Below, piece by piece: positions 32,108 to 38,168 of a stretch of 40,628 nt of DNA. Below the pieces are notes generated by a model that saw only the letters and a list, made by a program, of their open reading frames with translations, was not told the DNA's origin and searched no databases. Source of the stretch: Pseudomonadota bacterium (GTDB lineage Bacteria > Pseudomonadota > Gammaproteobacteria > Steroidobacterales > Steroidobacteraceae); assembly GCA_021845825.1 (NCBI GenBank), contig JAJZVF010000005.1, positions 1 through 40,628 of the forward strand, written 5' to 3'. The position numbers were made by a program, and so were the translations under genes. The first letter of the stretch is position 1. The number at the start of each line of letters is the position of its first letter.

Positions 32108-32161
32108 TGGCTATTCTCCTGTTGAACAGGCTTCGGGGCGCTAGCCCCGAGGGCATAGCCA
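32108..32161 (-). ncRNA. Three-way-junction RNA element in the rimP leader
   Basis: Read on the minus strand, a closing stem tggctat / atagcca (32161-32155 with 32114-32108, 7 bp) encloses two hairpins: tcggggc-tagc-gccccga (32150-32133, 7 bp) and cctgt-tca-acagg (32130-32118, 5 bp). It sits directly upstream of the first terminator. Gammaproteobacterial rimP/nusA operons are known to have leader attenuators, in E. coli after metY; here no tRNA is present. Whether it senses a ligand, NusA or a ribosomal protein cannot be told from one sequence. Confidence 0.5.
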
Positions 32162-32198
32162 CTCCGATCCCCACGGCCGAGGCACTGCGAAGGCGTGC

Positions 32199-32204
32199 AT
32201 TGTA
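32199..32204 (-). promoter_or_regulatory. Possible -10 box of the rimP-nusA-infB operon
   Basis: The minus strand reads TACAAT about 40 bases before the three-way-junction element, with no convincing -35 at standard spacing. It would give a leader of roughly 200 bases. A TATACT (32228-32223) a little further upstream is an alternative. The remaining 32205-32315, up to hslR, shows nothing else I can name. Confidence 0.3.
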
Positions 32205-32315
32205 CGCCGACACGAGTGGGCAAGTATAGGATTTTCTGCCGTCCGCGGTTTTATAGGGGCCTCGAGGCTTGCGCCGCCCGCGACGCAAGCCCGCCGACCC
32301 CGGTACCATGCGCCG

Positions 32316-32732
32316 ATGAGTCCCTACGAGGCAGCTGCGCGGGGCACCGGAGGCGCTGCGGCGCGAGTCGATCGCTGGCTCTTCGGGGTGCGCCTCTTCA
32401 AGTCCCGCTCCCTGGCCGCTCAGGCGGTGAGCGGCGGCAAAGTCCGCGTCAACGACCGGCGAGTCAAACCGGCACACACGCTACGCCCGGGAGACCGGCT
32501 GAGCTTCGTGCGGGCGGAAGCGCTGTTCGAGTGTGTGGTGGCGCAGATTCCGGCACGCCGGGGACCCGCTCCGGAGGCGCGGCACTGTTATCAGGAGACC
32601 GGCGCCAGCCAGGCACGCCGGGCCGAGCTTGCCGGGCGAATGCGCCTGGCATCAGCGCACCCCCCACGACCGCAGCAGCGTCCGGATAAGCATCAGCGGC
32701 GTGAGCTGCGCCGATTGCGCGGTCGTGGTTGA
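32316..32732 (+). CDS. hslR: HslR / Hsp15-like S4-domain RNA-binding protein
   Basis: A 138-residue small basic protein. The S4 domain is at about residues 16-65 (ARVDRWLFGVRLFKSRSLAAQAVSGGKVRVNDRRVKPAHTLRPGD). The C-terminal tail RPDKHQRRELRRLRGRG is the basic end typical of heat shock protein 15, which rescues stalled 50S subunits carrying peptidyl-tRNA. Start at the ATG 32316; the ATG at 32308 is in another frame and stops after three codons. It is divergent from the rimP operon and followed by sdaA 171 bases later. Confidence 0.92.
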   Translation: MSPYEAAARGTGGAAARVDRWLFGVRLFKSRSLAAQAVSGGKVRVNDRRVKPAHTLRPGDRLSFVRAEALFECVVAQIPARRGPAPEARHCYQETGASQARRAELAGRMRLASAHPPRPQQRPDKHQRRELRRLRGRG

Positions 32733-32903
32733 TCCGGTCGCTGTCGCCCCAAGACAAGTGCTCGGGTGGCCCTGCGGCCGATAATGTGGCCGATCGTCAT
32801 GAGCGTGCGCCGGACGGCACCGGGGGCGGCGAAGATTCGAGCCCGGGCGCCCTTGATCACCATGCAGCGCCCTCTGTATCACCGCGGGCGCGAGGTTCCC
32901 TCA

Positions 32904-34271
32904 ATGTCTCTTAGCGTGTTTGACATCTTCAAGATCGGCATCGGACCGTCGAGCTCGCACACCATGGGCCCGATGCGCGCCGCGCGTGAATTCCTGTTGA
33001 GCCTCGAGCAGGAAGGTCTGTTGCCCGCGGTGGAGTCACTCACCGTGCGCCTGTACGGCTCGCTTGCCCTGACGGGCCTCGGCCATGGCACTGATCGGGC
33101 GGTGCTCATGGGCCTTACGGGAGCCGAGCCCGAGACAGTCGATCCGGATCGCATCGAGCCGGCCCTGCAGTGCATCCGCGCAAACGGCCGCATCCGCCTG
33201 CTCGAGCGACACGAGATCAGGTTCGATGAGAGGAAAGATCTCTTGCTTCTGCGCACCGAGCGCCTGCCCGGGCACTCCAACGGCATGCGCTTCACGGCGA
33301 GCGGGGCCGGCGGCCAGTGCCTGCGCGAGGAGGATATCTACTCGGTCGGCGGCGGCTTTATCGTGCGCGCCGGCGAAACGCAGGCGCACGAGGCCGCCAT
33401 GCGCGCGCCCGCGCCCTACCCCTTCAACAACGGCCGCGAGCTGCTCAGCCAGTGCCGCGAGAACGGCCTGGAGATTTTCGAGCTGATGCTGGCCAACGAG
33501 CGCGCATGGTCCGGCGAGGACGAAGTGCGCGCGGGGGTGCTGCACATCTGGCAGGTGATGCAGGCGTGTGTCGAGCGAGGCTTTCGCCAAAACGGCGTGC
33601 TCCCCGGTCCTCTGAAGGTGCGCCGCCGCGCCCCGAAACTGTATCGGCAGCTCACCGAGAGCGCAGCGACCCGGCCGCTCGAGGCCATGGACTGGGTGGA
33701 TGCGTTTGCACTCGCGGTGAATGAGGAGAATGCCGCCGGCGGCCGGGTGGTCACGGCCCCGACCAACGGCGCGGCCGGCATCGTGCCGGCCGTGCTGCAC
33801 TACTACCGGAGGTTCGAGCCCGGCGCGAGCGAAGACGGTGTGATCCGCTTCCTGCTCACGGCGGCGGCTATCGGCATGCTCTACAAGCAGAATGCCTCGA
33901 TCTCGGGCGCAGAGATGGGCTGTCAGGGCGAGGTGGGCGTCGCCTGCTCCATGGCGGCGGCGGGCCTGGTGGCAGCGCTTCAGGGCAGCAATGAACAGGC
34001 GGAAAACGCCGCCGAGATCGGCATGGAGCACAACCTGGGGCTCACCTGCGACCCGGTGGGCGGGCTCGTGCAGATCCCGTGCATCGAGCGCAACGCCATG
34101 GGCGCGATCAAGGCGATCAACGCGGCCCGCCTGGCGATGCGCGGCGACGGCACCCACAAGGTCTCGCTCGATCACGTGATCCTCACCATGCGCCAGACCG
34201 GCGAGGACATGTCGACGATCTACAAGGAAACCTCCCAGGGAGGGCTCGCGGTGAACGTGCCGGAGTGCTAG
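32904..34271 (+). CDS. sdaA: L-serine ammonia-lyase (iron-sulfur dependent)
   Basis: A 455-residue enzyme converting serine to pyruvate and ammonia, with a [4Fe-4S] cluster instead of PLP. The N-terminus [24 protein letters not shown] is the family signature. The cluster cysteines are C340 ([10 protein letters not shown]), C382 (LTCDPVGG) and C393 (IPCIERN). The protein ends in Cys455, matching the C-terminal cysteine known to cap the cluster in the Legionella enzyme. GAGG 8 bases before the ATG at 32904 fixes the start; the open frame upstream is not homologous. It degrades the product of the serA-serC branch at the left of this window. Confidence 0.97.
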   Translation: MSLSVFDIFKIGIGPSSSHTMGPMRAAREFLLSLEQEGLLPAVESLTVRLYGSLALTGLGHGTDRAVLMGLTGAEPETVDPDRIEPALQCIRANGRIRLLERHEIRFDERKDLLLLRTERLPGHSNGMRFTASGAGGQCLREEDIYSVGGGFIVRAGETQAHEAAMRAPAPYPFNNGRELLSQCRENGLEIFELMLANERAWSGEDEVRAGVLHIWQVMQACVERGFRQNGVLPGPLKVRRRAPKLYRQLTESAATRPLEAMDWVDAFALAVNEENAAGGRVVTAPTNGAAGIVPAVLHYYRRFEPGASEDGVIRFLLTAAAIGMLYKQNASISGAEMGCQGEVGVACSMAAAGLVAALQGSNEQAENAAEIGMEHNLGLTCDPVGGLVQIPCIERNAMGAIKAINAARLAMRGDGTHKVSLDHVILTMRQTGEDMSTIYKETSQGGLAVNVPEC

Positions 34272-34395
34272 GCGGCTGCGGACAGCTTGCCCGGCCCGGG
34301 TGAGCGTCGGGCAAAAGGCGCGGCTTGCGTCCGATGTTGCGCCGCCTGTGGCGGCGGACCGGGTCGCTGCGCCTGAGCAAGCGGTGCGCGCCGCA
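34272..34395. other. Gap between convergent sdaA and diguanylate cyclase genes
   Basis: The 124 bases hold two inverted repeats. ttgccc / gggcaa spans about 34288-34315. cgccgcc-tgt-ggcggcg at 34340-34356 has its 15-base core repeated at 38060-38074. Neither has a T-run, so neither can be called an intrinsic terminator with confidence. Confidence 0.4.
34341..34355. repeat. Palindrome GCCGCCTGTGGCGGC, copy 1
   Basis: A 15-base palindrome (6-bp arms, loop TGT), extended here to 7-bp arms, in the gap after sdaA. The identical 15 bases occur at 38060-38074, again just outside genes. This could be a REP-like element or coincidence in GC-rich DNA. Confidence 0.4.
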
Positions 34396-35427
34396 TCAGG
34401 ACGTCAGTCTGTCGGCGGCGAGCACCACGCGATTGCGGCCGGCGGCCTTGGCGCTGTAGAGGGCGACATCGGCGTTGTGTCGCAAGGACTCGAGCGTGTC
34501 GCCCGGACATCCCGCCGCCGCGCCGATCGACAGGGTCACCTCTCCGGCAAAGCGGCCGCCGTCGGCCCGCACGATCAAGGTGCGCTCGGCGCTGGCGCGG
34601 ATTTTCTCGGCAAGCGAGGCGGCTGCCGCCAGCGTCCTGGCGGGCAGGAAGACCACGAACTCATCCCCTCCCACACGGGCGGCGACGTCCTCGACGGCAA
34701 GCTGCCCGGACAGGATCTCGGCGATCTTCTGCAGCACCTTGTCCCCGATGACATGGCCATGGGTGTCGTTGACGCGCTTGAAGTTATCGACGTCCACGGC
34801 CAGGAACGCCGCTGCCGACAAATCGGCCGACTGCGCCCGCATCTCCACCGCGCGTTTGAAGCCGTACAGGTTGTTGAGGCCCGTGAGCGGGTCGCGCAGC
34901 GGCTCTGCCTGCGCCCGCTCCAGCCGCTCCATCACCACGGCGAACTGCTCGCGCTGCCCGATGAGCTGCTCATGCAGGCTCTTCAACGTCGTGCGTGCCT
35001 GCCACGCCCGCTGCAGCACCTCTGAAATCACGCGGCGAGCCGCCTGCGCCCCTTCGGGGCCGCTCAGCTGTTGCTTGGCCTCTTCCAGGCAGACGGTGAA
35101 GCGCTGTACCGTGGTCTCTGCCTCCAGGGTATCCTGCCCGGCCTTGCCGAGCAGCTCGCGCAGCTCCCTGCCCGCGAGCTCGAATGTCTCAACATCCCGG
35201 GCCGCGATGTGCAGAGCGTGCAGGCGGCAGATCTCGGCATCCGACAGCAAGCCTTCGGAGGCAAGCAGCTTCTTGAGTTCCTGAGTGAGCGCCGGATTGA
35301 GTTCGGCGACGTGCTCGTACCAGACGGCATAACTCAAGGGATGGTAGCCGGCCCGGTGCGGTGACATGAGCTGCAGGGCTCGACGCAGGATGGCGGCGCT
35401 TTCTTCCCTCGACTGCTGGTAGCGCAT
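34396..35427 (-). CDS. Soluble GGDEF diguanylate cyclase
   Basis: A 343-residue protein without signal peptide or membrane segment. Residues 1-165 are a helical N-terminal domain (HPLSYAVWYEHVAELNPAL ...) of no named sensor type that I recognise; it ends in a coiled-coil-like helix. The GGDEF domain follows, starting at DPLTGLNNLYGF near 179, with the intact active motif GGDEF at 253-257 (RVGGDEFVVF) and AVDVDNFKRVNDTHGH for metal and GTP binding. The inhibitory I-site RxxD is incomplete: the Arg position is Ala244, with D247 kept. It should make cyclic di-GMP. A promoter candidate lies just upstream. csrA lies 300 bases away on the same strand. Confidence 0.93.
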   Translation of the reverse strand: MRYQQSREESAAILRRALQLMSPHRAGYHPLSYAVWYEHVAELNPALTQELKKLLASEGLLSDAEICRLHALHIAARDVETFELAGRELRELLGKAGQDTLEAETTVQRFTVCLEEAKQQLSGPEGAQAARRVISEVLQRAWQARTTLKSLHEQLIGQREQFAVVMERLERAQAEPLRDPLTGLNNLYGFKRAVEMRAQSADLSAAAFLAVDVDNFKRVNDTHGHVIGDKVLQKIAEILSGQLAVEDVAARVGGDEFVVFLPARTLAAAASLAEKIRASAERTLIVRADGGRFAGEVTLSIGAAAGCPGDTLESLRHNADVALYSAKAAGRNRVVLAADRLTS

Positions 35428-35723
35428 GCGGCGGGTGCTGAGCGGTGTTTTTTACTTATTGTTACAAATATAGCATCCTCCAAGAGAGTATTGAACCCCT
35501 ACGCAGGAGGGCAAACGCCGTTGAGGAGCGCCACGGGCAATGCCCGCGGCGCTTGCCGGCATGCGTTGGCCCCGCAAGGACACGGTCGCGGGATCGGCGC
35601 TTCGCTCCGCCGGTCCGGTGGTCCAAGGAGCGTCCGGCCGGGTGTGCGCGCCGGGACGCGGGCGCGCGGGGCAGTCCGTTCCGCGCTTCTCAATGGTGCA
35701 GCCGCGACCGCCTCCGGCCGGCC
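35428..35723. other. Gap between csrA and the diguanylate cyclase gene
   Basis: The 296 bases begin (35440-35480) with an AT-rich island that holds the promoter candidate of the diguanylate cyclase. The rest is very GC-rich. It contains a hairpin with two 5-bp helices around a mismatch (35528-35552) but no T-run. I looked for the tRNA-Ser that often follows csrA in gammaproteobacteria and found none, nor a credible gene. Confidence 0.45.
35467..35495 (-). promoter_or_regulatory. Candidate promoter of the diguanylate cyclase gene
   Basis: The minus strand reads TTCAAT (35495-35490), a 17-base spacer and TATATT (35472-35467), in the only AT-rich patch nearby and about 40 bases before the ATG. 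Confidence 0.5.
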
Positions 35724-35954
35724 TCAGTTCCCCGGCGGCGCGAAGCTCGGCACAGGCTTCGGCGGCTCCCCGTCCGCCGCCGCGGCCCGCTGCTCCCTTT
35801 TGATTCGCTCGTAGATCTCCTCGCGGTGCACCGCGATGTGTTTCGGCGCGTTGATGCCGATACGGACCTGATTGCCCTTGACGCCGAGCACCGTAATAGT
35901 GACCTCGTCCCCGATCATCACGGTCTCGCCGACCCGCCTTGTAAGTATAAGCAT
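35724..35954 (-). CDS. csrA: Carbon storage regulator CsrA (RsmA)
   Basis: A 76-residue dimeric RNA-binding translational regulator that binds GGA-containing leaders. The first 55 residues match the family almost throughout ([33 protein letters not shown], then [14 protein letters not shown]); the key R44 equivalent is in the VHREEI segment. About 18 residues of Ala/Pro/Gly-rich tail extend beyond it. AGAGGA 7 bases before the ATG fixes the start; the upstream open frame is spurious. It lies 76 bases after the fecR-like gene on the same strand and may partly be read from it. Confidence 0.98.
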   Translation of the reverse strand: MLILTRRVGETVMIGDEVTITVLGVKGNQVRIGINAPKHIAVHREEIYERIKREQRAAAADGEPPKPVPSFAPPGN

Positions 35955-36030
35955 CTGCTGTTCCTCTGTATGTTTTGATTCCAAAGAACGGTCCGATTCG
36001 CCGCCGTACCCGGCTCGATCTTCCCGAAAG

Positions 36031-37065
36031 TCAGGGCATGGTCCGCCCGTCTCCCCGATGCGATCGATAACCCACGATGACCTCCCCGCGCCGTTGCGTG
36101 ACGGTGATGGGCTCGATTGCGGCAATTCGCTCGAGCGTGGCGTCGACGTTGCGAACGCTGAACGCTCCGCCGATCCTCATGCGCGCGGCGCGTGGATCGG
36201 CGATGACGATGCGCTGGGAAGTGTAGCGGCTCAGATCGCCGATGAATTGCGATAGCCGCTCGCCCCGGGTCTCGATGATGCCCTCGCGCCAGCGAATGGC
36301 ACTCCGTGCCCGCACGGAGTGCACATCGGCCACCAAGCCGACCGCGGAGTACTCGATCTGCTCATTGCCGGTCAGTCGACGGCTCCAGGACGGCCGTGCG
36401 GCCGGCCCGTTGCCCAGCCCCTCGACCGACACCCTGCCGCTCACCACGGTGACGACGACATTGCCGTCGGCCTTTTGGTAGACGTCGAACCGCGTACCGA
36501 GCACTTGCACCTCGCTGTGCGCAAGCAGGATACGGAATGGGCGCCGGCGCTCGTGCACCACCTCGAAGTACGCCTCGCCGCTGAGCAGCCGAACCCGCCG
36601 ATTCTCGGGACTACCTACCCATTCCAGCCGCGTATGCGTATTGAGGTAGGCGACGCTGCCGTCAGGCAGCACGAAACTGCGCATCTGCCCGACCCGGGTC
36701 CGATACGTTCGAGGCAGATAGCCCCGATCGCTCAACCACAGCCACCCGACCGTCAGGGCGGCACACACGGCGATCACTGTCACCGCCGAGAGCCACCCCG
36801 CTCCCGGCCGCCCGCGCTCGCACGCGGCTCGCTCGGCTATGCTCTGCAGTACCTCGGCCTTCGCGGGTCCCGACAGGTCGGCCGCGACATCGCATACGGT
36901 CCGCAGCTCGCGGAATTCGCGTGCCTGCAGAGGCTCGGCGAGCCAAGCGGTGAAGGCGCGCTGGCACTGCGGGGCCAAGGGCTCGTCCATGATAGTCAGC
37001 CACGCTGCCGCCTGCGCACGCGCACGACGGCGCCGCCACCTGCAAAGGAATCCGCGAGACCTCAA
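36031..37065 (-). CDS. FecR-like transmembrane anti-sigma/signal transducer
   Basis: A 344-residue inner-membrane protein. A FecR N-terminal (DUF4880-like) cytoplasmic domain ([28 protein letters not shown], residues 19-46) is followed by one transmembrane helix at about 90-111. The periplasmic FecR domain has the signature [22 protein letters not shown] and GEAYFEVVH ... [19 protein letters not shown]. The end is a C-terminal STN-like domain. The start is TTG at 37065, overlapping the sigma gene stop as TTGA, because no ATG upstream of the conserved N-terminal domain exists in frame. It probably controls the adjacent ECF sigma factor in answer to a TonB receptor, such as the one encoded at 38169-40628. 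Confidence 0.92.
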   Translation of the reverse strand: MRSRGFLCRWRRRRARAQAAAWLTIMDEPLAPQCQRAFTAWLAEPLQAREFRELRTVCDVAADLSGPAKAEVLQSIAERAACERGRPGAGWLSAVTVIAVCAALTVGWLWLSDRGYLPRTYRTRVGQMRSFVLPDGSVAYLNTHTRLEWVGSPENRRVRLLSGEAYFEVVHERRRPFRILLAHSEVQVLGTRFDVYQKADGNVVVTVVSGRVSVEGLGNGPAARPSWSRRLTGNEQIEYSAVGLVADVHSVRARSAIRWREGIIETRGERLSQFIGDLSRYTSQRIVIADPRAARMRIGGAFSVRNVDATLERIAAIEPITVTQRRGEVIVGYRSHRGDGRTMP

Positions 37066-37631
37066 TCCACCTCCGCCAAATCAATACCTTGGGACGATAA
37101 CTTCACACGACACTGCTTCAGCGCCCGGGTCATGCGCTTATCGACCCTCTTCTCCGAGATGCCGAGCCGCCCGGCGATCTCCTTGCGCGATTTGCCCTGC
37201 ACATGCGCCATGACGAACACCTCACGCAGTGCCGGGCGCAGACCCTTGATGACCTGCACGAGGTGGCCTGTGATCTGATCGGCGAGGACTCTGCGCTCCG
37301 GATCCAGGTCGTGGTCGGGGATCTCCTCCATGCCCGCAGAACCTGCGAACAGCTCACTCTCCAACCGGCGCCGACGCAGACGCATGAGAGCAAAATTGGT
37401 CGCGATCTTGAACAGCATCGCGCGCGGAAATTGCAGCTGCTCCGGGCGATACATCCGCTGCAGCTTTTCATAGGCATCCTGCGCCACCTCACGGGCCAGA
37501 TCCGCTCTGCCGAGAATCTGGGTGAGGTACGCAAGCAGCTGCGCCTCGTGGTTCCGGCACAGCCTCGCGAAAAACTCGTTACCCCCCCCTGTTCCGGGAA
37601 AACGTCTCACTTCGCCCAAAGTCTTGTCCAT
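37062..37631 (-). CDS. FecI-like ECF sigma factor
   Basis: A 189-residue sigma-70 family ECF factor. Region 2 spans about residues 20-90 (NEFFARLCRNHEAQLLAYLTQILGRADLAREVAQDAYEKL then PRAMLFKIATNFALMRLRRRR). Region 4 is at 125-180 with a helix-turn-helix GKSRKEIAGRLGISEKRVDKRMTRALKQCR. The gene overlaps fecR and is divergent from the small lasso-type ORF. AGGGA 8 bases before the ATG is a plausible ribosome site. By analogy with FecI it should direct transcription of the TonB receptor and perhaps of the peptide gene. Confidence 0.93.
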   Translation of the reverse strand: MDKTLGEVRRFPGTGGGNEFFARLCRNHEAQLLAYLTQILGRADLAREVAQDAYEKLQRMYRPEQLQFPRAMLFKIATNFALMRLRRRRLESELFAGSAGMEEIPDHDLDPERRVLADQITGHLVQVIKGLRPALREVFVMAHVQGKSRKEIAGRLGISEKRVDKRMTRALKQCRVKLSSQGIDLAEVD

Positions 37632-37729
37632 TCCCTAATTCCCTATGTGCCTAGATGCCGAAGTGGCGTCCATCCCCCACCTCGGCAAGAAATTTTGCGG
37701 TCTGCGCCGCCTGCGTTAAGCTGGAATTG

Positions 37730-37740
37730 AACATAATGTT
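37730..37740. promoter_or_regulatory. Short palindrome between the divergent sigma and peptide genes
   Basis: aacat-a-atgtt is an 11-base palindrome inside an AT-richer patch (ttgaacataatgttgctgaac) halfway between the sigma factor start and the peptide start. It could be an operator or part of an ECF promoter; no standard -35/-10 pair fits either gene. Confidence 0.3.
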
Positions 37741-37803
37741 GCTGAACCTAGCGCATGCTTAGAAGTAATGAGTGTGGCGCACAACGGTTGGAGATACAGA
37801 GCC

Positions 37804-37971
37804 ATGAATAGTCCCAAGAGTGACGACCGGAAGCCGCCTAGTGAGACGGAGCGCGTGGAGCAGACGGCTTCGGATGAGGAAGCGGGGAGCCTGACGGAAC
37901 TCGGCAAGGTATCCGGCACCGAGGGGGGCATCGTCGGCTATAAAGTCGACAGTGGTCTTGGCTGGCATTAA
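37804..37971 (+). CDS. Putative lasso-peptide precursor
   Basis: A 55-residue ORF, divergent from the sigma factor gene. Residues 1-40 are a hydrophilic, Asp/Glu/Ser-rich leader ending SLTELGKVSGTE; 41-55 would be the core GGIVGYKVDSGLGWH. Lasso precursors need Thr at -2 (Thr39 here), Gly at core 1 (Gly41) and Asp or Glu at core 7-9 (Asp49, position 9) for the macrolactam ring. The L-x-x-L-G-K-x-S stretch resembles the astexin leader. GGAG stands about 10 bases before the ATG. GC at third positions is 39 of 55, lower than neighbours but biased as in a gene. The B, C and isopeptidase genes are not in the window. Alternatives are a double-glycine peptide cut after Gly42, or a chance ORF. Confidence 0.6.
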   Translation: MNSPKSDDRKPPSETERVEQTASDEEAGSLTELGKVSGTEGGIVGYKVDSGLGWH

Positions 37972-38168
37972 TCCTAGTAATACCAGAAGCGCCGGAGCCG
38001 CACAGCGCGCCAGGTCCGGCACGACGGCGCTCAAAAAACGGGGCTTTCCCCGGCCGCTCGCCGCCTGTGGCGGCCGGCTGGTCCGCGTGGCTGTGGCGCG
38101 CCGTCGCTTCAATCCGTGGAGTCCGGCCGCCTCGGACGGCAAACCACTCAGCAGCGCCACTGTGCGCC
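37972..38168. other. Gap between the peptide ORF and the TonB receptor
   Basis: The 197 bases contain no second precursor, no lasso B/C start and no recognisable gene on either strand. A palindrome (38060-38074, with cggccgc/gcggccg arms around it) is the only structure; it could act at the 3' end of either converging transcript but has no T-run. Confidence 0.4.
38060..38074. repeat. Palindrome GCCGCCTGTGGCGGC, copy 2
   Basis: The 15 bases are identical to 34341-34355. Here they are nested in a larger possible stem (cggccgc ... gcggccg, 38051-38075). The flanks of the two copies differ. Confidence 0.4.

Noticed and set aside
31989-32315. Possible tRNA upstream of rimP, as metY in E. coli
   Set aside because: No T-loop, anticodon arm or acceptor stem with CCA could be found; the structured element is a three-way junction of other shape.
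35428-35723. Possible tRNA-Ser after csrA
   Set aside because: The stretch was read on both strands; it lacks the conserved T-loop and D-arm bases.
37924-37968. Reading the small ORF as a double-glycine bacteriocin instead of a lasso peptide
   Set aside because: Cleavage after Gly41-Gly42 is possible in principle, but no C39 peptidase/ABC exporter is seen, and the Thr(-2)-Gly1-Asp9 spacing fits a lasso precursor better. Kept only as an alternative.
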